NCBI RefSeq assembly: GCF_024710845.1
Contig: NZ_JANJTZ010000028.1
Span: forward strand, 1-64,000
Source of the DNA: Mesorhizobium sp.
GTDB lineage: Bacteria; Pseudomonadota; Alphaproteobacteria; Rhizobiales; Rhizobiaceae
DNA length: 64,000 bases
Direction of reading: 5' to 3'
The notes beneath the pieces are model-generated. The model did not search any database. It was not told the origin of the DNA and worked only from the letters and a program-made list of their open reading frames with translations. The position numbers and the translations under genes are program-made. Below are positions 24,209 through 32,321 of this stretch, in pieces (the stretch's first letter is position 1; each line of letters opens with the position of its first letter).

Positions 24209-24290
24209 CGCGTCGCCCAGGCGCCTCCTGACTCAAGGTTGTCTGGAGCACCCTGTCATTCTCTTCTCCCAACCGAGAGAGGAGAGAATC

Positions 24291-24461
24291 ATGTCCTTCG
24301 CTTCCAGCTTCCGCACTTCGTTTTCGCGTTTCGTCGCACGCCGGCGCGAGATTCGCGCTGCCGTCCGCACCGAACGCATCCTAGGTGCGCTGCCGACGCA
24401 CCTGCGCAAGGACGTCGGCTGGCCCGATCTCTGGAACGGACCTCGGCGCATGCGGCGGTGA
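24291..24461 (+). CDS. Small basic DUF1127-like protein (56 aa)
   Basis: A short gene with a strong GAGAGGAGAG ribosome site. The 56-residue product is very basic. It shows the helical pattern RRREIRAAVRTERILGALPTHLRKDVGWPD, which matches the DUF1127 layout (a short helix, then L.DIGL-like turn). DUF1127 proteins are small Arg-rich proteins, some with a role in RNA turnover and phosphate or stress responses in alphaproteobacteria. Membership is likely but the match is divergent (VGWPD in place of IGL). Confidence 0.7.
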   Translation: MSFASSFRTSFSRFVARRREIRAAVRTERILGALPTHLRKDVGWPDLWNGPRRMRR

Positions 24462-24480
24462 CAGGAAATGTCGGGAACCT

Positions 24481-24520
24481 GCATGACCCTCCTGACAAAA
24501 TGTTGTCAGGAGGGTCATGC
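24481..24520. promoter_or_regulatory. Perfect 40-nt hairpin/operator before the VOC gene
   Basis: An 18-base arm starting GCATGACCCTCCTGACAA pairs perfectly with its complement around the loop AATG. The centre TGACAA-AATG-TTGTCA looks like a dimeric regulator site. It lies 33 bases before the VOC ATG, and the WYL regulator encoded next is the natural candidate to bind it. There is no T-run, so a plain terminator for the DUF1127-like gene is less likely. Confidence 0.65.
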
Positions 24521-24553
24521 GATGGTGAGATGTCGAAACAAGAGGTCGTCACC

Positions 24554-24925
24554 ATGAATACACCAGTTCCCCAGCATGCCGCAGTCTGGTTCGAGATCCC
24601 CGTCACCGACCAGGCGCGCGCTAAGACCTTCTATTCCGCTGTCACCGGCAATCCGCTGCAGGATGAAGACGGCGGCCCGAATCCGATGGCGCGTTTCGCG
24701 GCCGCCGGCGAGGATTCCGTCGCGGGTCATGTCTATCCAGGCAAGCCGGCGGTCCCCGGCACCGGGCCGACGATCCATCTCGCCGTCGACGACGTCGAGG
24801 CGGCGATGGGCCGCGTCACGGCCAACGGCGGCCAGGTCGTTTCTCCGGTCATTTCGATCCCTGCCGGCCGTTTCGCCTATTGCCTCGACCCGGACGGCAA
24901 CTCGATCGGCGTCTTTTCGTACTGA
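24554..24925 (+). CDS. VOC-family (glyoxalase-like) protein
   Basis: A 123-aa protein of the vicinal oxygen chelate fold, with two beta-alpha-beta-beta-beta modules. The first is AVWFEIPVTDQARAKTFYSAVTG. The second ends RFAYCLDPDGNSIGVFS, the usual VOC C-terminal motif. Such proteins are metal-dependent lyases or dioxygenases, or ligand-binding proteins. The start has AGAGG nine bases upstream; an ATG at 24530 is an alternative adding eight residues. The stop overlaps the start of the WYL regulator by one base, so the pair is coupled. Confidence 0.88.
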   Translation: MNTPVPQHAAVWFEIPVTDQARAKTFYSAVTGNPLQDEDGGPNPMARFAAAGEDSVAGHVYPGKPAVPGTGPTIHLAVDDVEAAMGRVTANGGQVVSPVISIPAGRFAYCLDPDGNSIGVFSY

Positions 24926-25626
24926 TGCGCCGCGCCGACCGCCTTTTCCAGATCGTTCAGCACCTGCGCGGCGGCCGCCTGGTCACCGCGCAGATGCTGG
25001 GCGGGCGTCTCGAGGTCTCCGAACGCACGATCTACCGCGACATTGCCGACCTGCAGTCGACCGGCGTGCCGATCGACGGCGAGGCGGGCGTCGGCTACAT
25101 CATGCGCGAAGGCTACGATCTGCCGCCCCTGATGTTCACGCGCGACGAGATCGTCGCGCTGGTTGCCGGCGCCCGTATGGTGCAGGCCTTCGGCGGCGCC
25201 GCCATGGCGCGGGCCGCGGCGGAGGCGCTGGTCAAGATCGGCGCAGTGATTCCCGCCGGCGAAAAAGACCGCCTCCGTCGCACCGAGATCCACGTGGCTG
25301 AGTATGTGATGAGCGACGCGGTTCGGGCCGCCGTCGATATTGCCGAGCGGGCGGTGGAGGAGCGGCAGGTGCTCGCAATCGACTACCGCGACGAGCAGGG
25401 CCGGCCGACGCAGCGCGACGTGCGGCCTCTCGGTCTCTGGTTCTGGGGCAAGGTGTGGACGCTGATCGCGTGGTGCGAGCTTCGCGACGATTTTCGCGCC
25501 TTCCGCATCGATCGCATCGCAAGCGTCACGCCGGCCGGCCGGATCTTCCGTCACGAGCGCGGCAAGACGCTTGCCGACTTCTACCGCCGCATGGAAGTGC
25601 GGGAACACGACGCGCGGGTGGCCTGA
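24925..25626 (+). CDS. YafY-family WYL-domain regulator
   Basis: A 233-aa regulator. It has an N-terminal winged HTH of the DeoR/HTH_11 type (RADRLFQIVQHLRGGRLVTAQMLGGRLEVSERTIYRDIADLQSTGVPI, 3-50) with the GVGYIMREGYDLPPLMFT hinge. A WYL domain follows (about 135-225) with the ligand pocket region VLAIDYRDEQGRPTQRDVRPLGLWFWGKVWTLIAWCELR. WYL regulators sense small molecules or nucleic-acid signals. It is coupled to the VOC gene and probably controls this unit through the hairpin palindrome upstream. Confidence 0.93.
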   Translation: MRRADRLFQIVQHLRGGRLVTAQMLGGRLEVSERTIYRDIADLQSTGVPIDGEAGVGYIMREGYDLPPLMFTRDEIVALVAGARMVQAFGGAAMARAAAEALVKIGAVIPAGEKDRLRRTEIHVAEYVMSDAVRAAVDIAERAVEERQVLAIDYRDEQGRPTQRDVRPLGLWFWGKVWTLIAWCELRDDFRAFRIDRIASVTPAGRIFRHERGKTLADFYRRMEVREHDARVA

Positions 25627-25661
25627 GCGCCCACTGGCCGCCGCCCGCGCAGCGCGCCGCT

Positions 25662-26348
25662 CTACTCTTCGTCGTCGACAGGCTCGGCGCGCTTGAGCGA
25701 GGACAGCTTGGCGAACACTTTCGAAGCGTCCAGTTCGTCGTCCTCGGACTTCTCCTCGCGCACGGGCATGCGCTCCGTCAGGGATGCTGGCAGAAGCGTA
25801 TCGCCGACGGGAGCAGCCGGCGCGCGGCCGGACGAAGCGCGCTGCACTTCGAGATCGAGGTCGATCTGCGAGCAGAGGCCGAGCGTGACCGGATCCATCG
25901 GCGCGAGACTCGCGGAATTCCAGTGCGTCCGGTTGCGGATCTGCTCGATGGTAGACTTGGTCGTTCCGACGAGGCGCGAGATCTGCGCGTCCTTCAGCTC
26001 GGGATGATTGCGTACCAGCCACAGGATGGCATTCGGCCGGTCCTGCCGTTTCGACAACGGTGTGTAGCGGCCACCGCGGCGCTTGGCTTCGGGGACGCGC
26101 ACCTTCGGCTCGTTGAGCTTGAGGCGGTAGTTGGCGTCCGCCTCGCCGCGCTTGATCTCGTCGCGAGAGAGCTGCCCGTTCATGACCGGGTCCATGCCCT
26201 TGATCCCCTGTGCGGCCTCGCCGTCTGCAATCGCGCGCACTTCGAGCGGATGGAGATGGCAGAAGAAGGCGATCTGGTCGAAGGACAGCGCGGTGTTGTC
26301 GACCAGCCAGACGGCGGTCGCCTTGGGCATGAGCAAGGTATTGGCCAT
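25662..26348 (-). CDS. trcR: DUF1013 cell-cycle regulator TrcR
   Basis: A 228-aa DUF1013 protein, a family restricted to alphaproteobacteria. Its Caulobacter member has been described as a conserved cell-cycle transcriptional regulator. Visible landmarks are the start MANTLLMPKATAVWLVDNTALSF, the central KRRGGRYTPLSKRQDRPNAILWLVRNHPELKD, and an HTH-like segment DAQISRLVGTTKSTIEQIRNRTHWN. The acidic C-terminal tail ends in VDDEE. Its upstream region holds a GCCCGCG/CGCGGGC hairpin close to the ribosome site. It is a housekeeping gene at the left border of the polysaccharide island. Confidence 0.93.
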   Translation of the reverse strand: MANTLLMPKATAVWLVDNTALSFDQIAFFCHLHPLEVRAIADGEAAQGIKGMDPVMNGQLSRDEIKRGEADANYRLKLNEPKVRVPEAKRRGGRYTPLSKRQDRPNAILWLVRNHPELKDAQISRLVGTTKSTIEQIRNRTHWNSASLAPMDPVTLGLCSQIDLDLEVQRASSGRAPAAPVGDTLLPASLTERMPVREEKSEDDELDASKVFAKLSSLKRAEPVDDEE

Positions 26349-26704
26349 GAAGAATATCCTCTCGTTCGCCCGCGTCCCTTGCGCGGGCGGTGGTCAGACC
26401 ACCGAAGAATGGGAAATCGCGACGGATATAAACCGAATGAGGGAACGAGGCAAGGGAAAGGGCCGGGCGTGTTCCTCGGCGGATGAGTTGTCGGTTTCGA
26501 GATCCAGTGGACTGAGGCCGAACAAAAGACCGGCAGCATTGCGACAGTAGCATCGGGCGATCATGCTCGGAAAGGCAGTGAATAAATGAACTTCGTCCAT
26601 GCGATTCAGGCATGGACCAAATGCAGCAAAGTCTTCATAGATCATATCGAATTACCGTCCGAACATCTCGGCGAGAACCGGCTTCCCAACAGGAGAAAAC
26701 ATGG
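26349..26704. other. Divergent intergenic region with a hairpin in the trcR leader
   Basis: The 356-base gap between trcR and the methyltransferase remnant holds no gene I can support. GCCCGCG at 26368-26374 pairs with CGCGGGC at 26382-26388, about 20 bases before the trcR ATG, and could modulate its translation or mark the promoter region. The right half is less GC-rich. Confidence 0.4.
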
Positions 26705-27433
26705 ATGGACCAGACGACCCCGCCGCCATTTATAACCGAGATACACCCCGAGGATCATTTGTATGGGTTTCTGGAAGGACGATTTGGCGAAGAGCGCGCG
26801 AAAAGAGCCTATCTTGAAGGCGGGAAGTCCGACGCCACGCAAACGGCGGCGACTCTCCGGCGTTTCCACAAAGAGGCCGAGGTCAAAGTCCTCGTGTTCG
26901 CTTCCGGTTACGGCCGGGTGACTCGACACCTGCGCGATCTGTTGCCCGGCGCGTCGCTTTACGCCTCCGATATCCATCCTCAGGCATGCGAGTTCGTCAC
27001 TGCCAACATCAGCGTGCCGACACTTCCGTTGAGCGCGCGGCCGGAAGACCTGAACGTCGGCAGCGGCTACGACTTCATTTTTGTCATCTCCTTGTTTTCC
27101 CACCTCCCCGACCACCCGTTCGGACGCTGAATCAGCGCGCTCGTCGATATCCTCTCGCCTGGCGGCCATCTGATGTTCACGACGCATGGAGACAATTCCA
27201 GAAGCCAGTACAAGGGCGTAGACTTCAGCCAGTACGAGCATGGCGACGACTGGGTCTACATAAGGCGGTCGGACCAGCCGGACATCGCCGACGACGACTA
27301 CGGCACGATGTTGGTCGAGCCGACCTACGTCACGCGGACGATCGCCACTTGCGAAGCTGCGCTGCTGCGCTCTTACACGTCTGCCGCATGGTTCGGCCAT
27401 CAGGACGAATGGGTGGTGCAACGCAAAGGATAG
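26705..27433 (+). pseudogene. Class I SAM-dependent methyltransferase interrupted by an in-frame TGA
   Basis: The reading frame encodes a 242-codon methyltransferase but is cut by TGA at codon 142 (27128-27130) and then stays open in the same frame to 27433. Before the stop are EVKVLVFASGYGRVTRHL (SAM motif I region), LYASDIHPQACEFV (motif II) and the FIFVISLFSHLPDHPFGR stretch. After it come ISALVDILSPGGHLMFTTHG and a C-terminal domain. Family members usually have a Trp after FGR, so TGG to TGA is the simplest event. AGGAG lies nine bases before the ATG. It opens the surface-polysaccharide island. Alternatively it is a sequencing error or readthrough. Confidence 0.8.
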
Positions 27434-27486
27434 TGATGAGGGACGGCCGACGTTTTCGTCAGGCCGTTGCCTCTGCGCGAAACCGA

Positions 27487-29091
27487 TTATCGCCCCTTCA
27501 GAAGCCGCGAAATGCCGCGCAATGGCGCCGTCAGGCGCCATGAGGTGCTGGTCTTGATCGCCTGCTGGAAAGCCTCCAGTTCGGCTGCCTTCTGCTCGAG
27601 CGGCTTCAGGGCTTCTTGTTCCGCCCTGAGGGCTGCGATCTCGGTGGCCGCCGATTCACGAACACGAGAAACCTCCTCGCTTATCGCCAGGTAGCGCTTC
27701 TCGAGCAGCGTTTTCGAGAGGGCCAGTTCGGCCTTCTCGCGCTCGAGGAGAGCGACGGTTTCCGCCGCGCGATTGCTGTCGATAACGGCACCAAACTCCT
27801 GCCGGATCAGCGGGGCAAGCTGGCGCGCCATCTTCGCAAGATGCCTTGCGTCGCGCTCATGGCGCTGCTCGAAGTGTTCGAGCTCGTCGCGCACGGTCTC
27901 CAGTTCGCTTGACAGCCGCGCGATCTTGACCGCGTCGCGCTCAGTCTGCTGCCGCAACTCATCCAGTTCGTGGCCGCGTTGAAGAAACGCGCTGCGTGTC
28001 TGGGCGAGGTCGTTCTCCAACTCCCGCCTGCTTTTCGCAGTCGCCGCCAGCTCGGCCTCAAGCTTCGCGACAAGCCCCTCCACGGCGCCTCGGCTTCTCT
28101 GTTCGGTCGCATGGTTGGCCGCGTACCCGATCGACTCGGCGCGCGCGGCGGTCAGGGCCGCCTCGGCCTTCGACAGATCTGCTTCCAGACGCCGGTTTTC
28201 CAGCGCAACCATACCCAGCAGCGGCGATGCTTCGTCAAACGCGGCCTTGAGGGCATCGAACTCGGCATGATCGGCCGCCTGTTCGCCGTCGGCAGCCCAG
28301 CGCTCCAGAACATCGTAGGCTCGCGCTACCCAGCCGAAAGTCAGCGAGTGCTGTGGCATCTGTTCGCTGGCCGCCCGGAAGTGTCGAAGCTCGCCGGAGA
28401 GGAACTCCTCGACATCGGACGAGGCGTTGTCATGATGGCGTGGCCAATTCAGTTCGAGCTCATCGCCGATGCGGGCTACCGTCCCACGCCAATCTGCCAT
28501 CAGCATATCGTAGGACACGAACGAACGGGGTTTGCCACGACTGCCCGCCTCCGCTTCGAGAACGTGGCGCAGCCATAGCAAAAGGCCCACCGTCTCCGAC
28601 CAGCCCTCCCGTCGGGTCAGCGAGGCCGCGACTTCCCGGGGATGGCGGTGAATGCAGACATAGCGAGGCCCGATATCGAGATCGGCCAGCACCTGCTGCC
28701 AGAACGGAAGAAGACGGCAGAGCCGTGGGTCCTTGAGGACGAAGAACCGCGAACCGCCGAACTCCTCCTCGACGACCTTGGCTGCCCGCTGGCGGTACTC
28801 GGGGTATCGCGGCGAGCCGTACCAATCCGGGTTGAAGACGGTAGAATCGTCCCAGGCCGACCCGGCCGAGGCGAGCAGATCGTCGTTCAGATGGTAGGCC
28901 TTGTTCGATTCGAAATACCCTTTCGGATTGGCATCCGTCGGCGGCATCAACTCCTTCGGCAGATCGCATCCCATCTGCGCCAGAACGCCGGCCATCGCCG
29001 ATGTGCCGGATCGATGCATGCCGAGGACGAGGAGCGCAGTACGAGCAGGCCATGTCGAGGACGCGGCCGGGGCCTCGCCGGTATTGATCAT
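27487..29091 (-). CDS. Sulfotransferase-family protein with long coiled coil
   Basis: A 534-aa two-part protein. Residues about 18-260 form a PAPS-type sulfotransferase domain, with the 5'-phosphosulfate loop GMHRSGTSAM (24-33) and the second motif around VCIHRHPREVAASLTRREG. Residues about 285-510 are a long charged coiled coil with heptads of Leu, Ala and Glu. The C-terminus TSWRLTAPLRGISRLLKGR is a motif often found at the ends of polysaccharide-island glycosyltransferases. It may sulfate a surface glycan. It overlaps the preceding gene by one base. Confidence 0.82.
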   Translation of the reverse strand: MINTGEAPAASSTWPARTALLVLGMHRSGTSAMAGVLAQMGCDLPKELMPPTDANPKGYFESNKAYHLNDDLLASAGSAWDDSTVFNPDWYGSPRYPEYRQRAAKVVEEEFGGSRFFVLKDPRLCRLLPFWQQVLADLDIGPRYVCIHRHPREVAASLTRREGWSETVGLLLWLRHVLEAEAGSRGKPRSFVSYDMLMADWRGTVARIGDELELNWPRHHDNASSDVEEFLSGELRHFRAASEQMPQHSLTFGWVARAYDVLERWAADGEQAADHAEFDALKAAFDEASPLLGMVALENRRLEADLSKAEAALTAARAESIGYAANHATEQRSRGAVEGLVAKLEAELAATAKSRRELENDLAQTRSAFLQRGHELDELRQQTERDAVKIARLSSELETVRDELEHFEQRHERDARHLAKMARQLAPLIRQEFGAVIDSNRAAETVALLEREKAELALSKTLLEKRYLAISEEVSRVRESAATEIAALRAEQEALKPLEQKAAELEAFQQAIKTSTSWRLTAPLRGISRLLKGR

Positions 29092-30149
29092 CAGATTGCC
29101 TTGTCGTCTTGAAGGGCGATGAGCTGGGCCTCGAGAGAATCTGTCCGATTTCGCAATTGAACAGTTTCTTCAGCTAATGAATACACAAGCTTCAGTATCC
29201 ATTGGTCCATCTCCCAGGGTGTCAGATGAGCGGGCTGTGACGCCGGACTCGCGAACGAAAGCGAAGGCTCGCCAGAACGAAGAATAAATCTGTTTACGTC
29301 TTCTATATCAACTCGTCGAGAAGCGACGATTTCCTGCAAAGAACCAACCGGCGGCGTCAACAGATCAAGCGGCAGAAGCACTGTTTCGTTTTCATCTGTG
29401 CGTGTCACAAATCGGCTGACAGGCCCGAATTCAACAGGCGCCATGCGTCGCTTCTTGCGGCCGTTGAAGACAGACTGCGCAGCGAGCAAAACTTGGTCCG
29501 GCGTGACATTGTCTTTGATTGAAGACACACCTGATATGCCATTTGACGTCAAGAAATGCTCAACTACGTCGCCAGCCGAATCGTAATTGAAGACTCTCAG
29601 CCTGTTTCCAAAAATGTCGTCCCAAAAATGCAATGAAGGAGAAAATAAGTTGTCGCGTTCACCGAAATCTTCAAGCCATTCTTCAAAGCTCTTTATGGGG
29701 CCTTCGTATGACTTATCCTTGATTCCCCACTGAATGTAGGCACTTTGAATCCATCTGTCGTGCCGCCTGACATAACATTGAATCTCAATATCGGTTCCGC
29801 TGTCTTTTATCTTCTTCAGCGCCGAATAGACATGAGCGCCTCGAGTTGCCAGCCACTCATTGCTCCAGATTGCGAGAGAATAGCCCTCCTGACGCAAATC
29901 GGAAATGCAACGGCTTAAGACATCGTACAGTTGTTCGCTTGCGTCAGAAGCAGACATTCCATCAAAGAAGGCGTCCGATCCATCCATCCTCTGCCAAGGC
30001 AGCCTGGTGCCGGCATCAGCGTTCTCCAACATCAATCCAAGATATTTCACGCCCTGGCGCGCGAGTATCTGCGTATTGTGAAGCAACGTCTCCTGGATCG
30101 AGCTGGATCCGGTTTTCCCGTGCCCGATGTGAACGACCAACTTGACCAA
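29091..30149 (-). CDS. Sulfotransferase-like protein of low GC
   Basis: A 352-aa protein whose start KLVVHIGHGKTGSSSIQETL resembles the 5'-PSB loop of sulfotransferases (HIGxxKTGTTSIQ type). The FEEWLEDFGERDNLFSPSLHFWDDIFGNRLRVFNYD region resembles the middle of the same fold. A short C-terminal coil (QLRNRTDSLEAQLIALQ) follows. The rest is too divergent to place. Base composition is unlike the neighbours: 29701-29760 is 27/60 GC. This suggests recent transfer. The stop overlaps the start of the next sulfotransferase gene. Confidence 0.65.
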   Translation of the reverse strand: MVKLVVHIGHGKTGSSSIQETLLHNTQILARQGVKYLGLMLENADAGTRLPWQRMDGSDAFFDGMSASDASEQLYDVLSRCISDLRQEGYSLAIWSNEWLATRGAHVYSALKKIKDSGTDIEIQCYVRRHDRWIQSAYIQWGIKDKSYEGPIKSFEEWLEDFGERDNLFSPSLHFWDDIFGNRLRVFNYDSAGDVVEHFLTSNGISGVSSIKDNVTPDQVLLAAQSVFNGRKKRRMAPVEFGPVSRFVTRTDENETVLLPLDLLTPPVGSLQEIVASRRVDIEDVNRFILRSGEPSLSFASPASQPAHLTPWEMDQWILKLVYSLAEETVQLRNRTDSLEAQLIALQDDKAI

Positions 30150-30164
30150 AACTCACACCCTCTT

Positions 30165-30596
30165 CTAGTCCAGCTTGTGCACAAAGACCGAATCCATCCC
30201 GACCTGAGCGGCCAATGCGGGCCAGAGCCGCTCGATCAGGTGGAACTCGGTTCCATCGTCCGGAATCGGCTCGTTCGGCCATGGATAATTGTGCCCGAAC
30301 AAATCCCGCATGGCCAGAACCACGGAACGGCGTATCCAGAACATGTTTCCGACTGGAAACAAGAGAGGATTGCTGGGAAGTGGCCCCGCCAGGCGTGCTT
30401 CGAACTTGGGCAGCAGCTCGCGCGATGCGTTCCAGGACACCAGGTAGGGATCGAACGGAGCGACGAGACCCGCCCCATCCGCCCCCGCCAGATGCAGCGC
30501 GGTCGATAGCTCCTTCTCGTCCCCGAGCAGAATTCGCATCAGGAACGTCCGCCAGACTTCACCGGCCCGCCCCAACGACTTCTTCTGATGGACGAT
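30165..30596 (-). pseudogene. C-terminal fragment of an RgpF-like rhamnan-synthesis protein
   Basis: The open frame begins directly after an in-frame TAA (30597-30599) and encodes IVHQKKSLGRAGEVWRTFL, then a region with LVAPFDPYLVSW, FPVGNMFWIRRSVVLAMRDLFG and EPIPDDGTEFHLIERLWPAL. These are the marks of the C-terminal half of rhamnan synthesis protein F, where an IHxKKS segment and a GTMFW...DGT...IERL segment occur. No start lies in a sensible place, and the N-terminal half is missing. It is fused out of frame to the glycosyltransferase fragment upstream, so the gene is a remnant. Confidence 0.75.
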
Positions 30597-31450
30597 TTAT
30601 AGGTCGGAAAGAGGTAGTGCGCATACTCGTGGACATAGGACGCGAAGGGGATTTCTCGGGCAACCAAAAACGGGATGAACGCCCACGCTTCGACGGAATT
30701 GATGATGGCGAAGTCGATCTTCTGAAAAGCCTCGCTGCCATGGTGCGCGAAATCGCCAAGCAGTTGCGTCGAGAGGACGGCTTCGCAGGCATATTCCAGA
30801 AAGTCGGCCAGCAGCGGCCCGTCCCTCAACGACGCGACGATCACATTGTGCGTCTGCGAAGCCTCGCGCACGAGATCGAGCGCGACGATGGGTGCCCCCG
30901 TGCGCGAGAATTCGTGCGTTGCGATCAGGCACGTCGGCTTGTCCGGGGAGTAAGTGGCGCGCCCCTGATGGCGGGACGCGCGCAACTGTTCGAGCGTCCG
31001 GCGCCCTTCCTTCGAGCCGAACAGGAGATAATGAACCAACGGATCGACGCCGGCTTTCGCGATATCGGAATAGGCGTCCTGATAGGCCCGAGCCGAGAAG
31101 TTCGACATGCTTGCATCGATGGGCGCGCCAAGATGCAACAGCTCGAACGCCAGATGATAAGCCTCGGGATCTCCACTCTCGATGGCTATCGACAGTTCCG
31201 GATCGGTGACGAGGCGGGCGATGACCGCGACCATGTCCGGATTTCCCGGCGATATGCTGCGGTAGAGGGTCGGTGCAGACCCCTCCTCTCTGCCGCTTTG
31301 CTCGTAGTGCACGAGAAGAGCTTGGGTATCCTGATCCAGGTCCTGCCTCTGCGCACCGTAGAAATCGGGATCGAACCTGAAATCCGGACGTCGATCGAGA
31401 ATGTTCGCCATCGACGCGTACTTGCGCCATATGGCCAGCAAATCCGTCAT
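30539..31450 (-). pseudogene. N-terminal fragment of a large glycosyltransferase
   Basis: The 303-aa frame starts normally (it overlaps the upstream gene by four bases). It contains two modules of the type FDPDFYGAQRQDL...LLVHYEQSGREEG and FSARAYQDAYSDIAKAGVDPLVHYLLFGSKEGR, which are repeats seen at the head of large rhizobial polysaccharide glycosyltransferases. Then comes the start of a GT-B-like domain (TCLIATHEFSRTGAPIVALDLVREAS). The homologous-looking part ends at FPTYKSS near 30600. The last residues run through the next fragment in the wrong frame. The catalytic C-terminal half is absent, so the product is probably inactive. Confidence 0.72.
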
Positions 31451-31935
31451 GAGCGGTCACCGGGAAAGCATAGATTAAGCAGACCGACCATTCGGCGGTC
31501 GTCGACGCGGTTCTCGCACATGAACGAAACGACGTCGCGCAGTACCGGACTCGTCGCAATCATCTCGCCCAGCCGCAGCGTTGCCAGTTCGCCTTCGCCC
31601 GAGAAGCTCGCTTCCAGGCTGCCGGGACGGCGCCGTCCCAAGTCGCACTGGGCCTTGACAAAGTCCGCGCCGCCCGGGCGATCCATGTACAGCAGCGTCC
31701 AGCTCTCGTTGTCGAAGCGCACCTTCAGCAACGAGAGTATATCCAGAAGCAGGCAGCTGGCGGCCGCCGGCCTTTCGAGACAATCGAGAACGAGGAAATC
31801 CTCCTCGAGTTCCCTGAGCCTCTTTCGGCCCGGGCTGGAGCCGGGAAGAAACACAAGAAGCGCTGGCCCATCCCACGCAAGCAAGCGGTCTACGCTCTCG
31901 CTGACATCAAAGCAATTCGATGTCGCGATCAGCAT
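31447..31935 (-). CDS. Hypothetical protein of the polysaccharide island
   Basis: A 162-aa soluble protein without a domain I recognise. Alternating hydrophobic strands (PALLVFLPGSSPGR, FLVLDCLER, WTLLYMD) and helices suggest an alpha/beta fold such as a nucleotide- or sugar-handling domain, but no catalytic motif is seen. Its stop overlaps the start of the glycosyltransferase fragment by four bases, so it is the first gene of that operon. A role in surface-glycan synthesis is inferred from position only. Confidence 0.6.
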   Translation of the reverse strand: MLIATSNCFDVSESVDRLLAWDGPALLVFLPGSSPGRKRLRELEEDFLVLDCLERPAAASCLLLDILSLLKVRFDNESWTLLYMDRPGGADFVKAQCDLGRRRPGSLEASFSGEGELATLRLGEMIATSPVLRDVVSFMCENRVDDRRMVGLLNLCFPGDRS

Positions 31936-32321
31936 GGGGGATTGTCCCGCGCTGTGATGTTGAAAGTGTATGCTGCCTTCATGAGCCCTTCAAAGCTTGT
32001 TACATTGATGGGTGTGGCGCTACGCGATAGCGCCAAGGCATTGCATTTGTGTGGCGCCTACCATGCCTTCCTGACGAACGCCCTTACCGGCTGGCAGTTC
32101 CAGTTCGATACCTCCTCGGGCGAACCCGACGCCCGACGGCTGGACTGGTCGGGAAACTGGACAGGGATCAGACGTCAAGTTCATCGAATCGCATCGGGAT
32201 CAGAATAGCCTTAAGCATCCCTTTTGGTATCTCATCCGGCATTTTGCACTGCACAAATCGAAAACAGTGTCGCATTTGTCGTGACCATACCGGAGACGAA
32301 AGAGTTTCGGGCAGCCAACCC
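31936..32321. other. Right border of the polysaccharide island, no gene seen
   Basis: This 386-base gap has moderate GC. The only open frame over 80 codons (plus strand, 31942-32208) has no ribosome site and no motif. No terminator, tRNA or direct repeat that would mark an insertion edge was found by eye. Confidence 0.4.

Noticed and set aside
24481-24520. Reading the perfect hairpin as a rho-independent terminator
   Set aside because: There is no T-run on either side, and its TGACAA/TTGTCA core sits where an operator for the VOC-WYL unit would be.
27173-27433. Separate 86-aa gene
   Set aside because: It is the in-frame continuation of the methyltransferase after the TGA at 27128-27130, not an independent gene.
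31942-32208. Plus-strand 88-codon frame right of the island
   Set aside because: No ribosome site, no motif, and composition like non-coding DNA.
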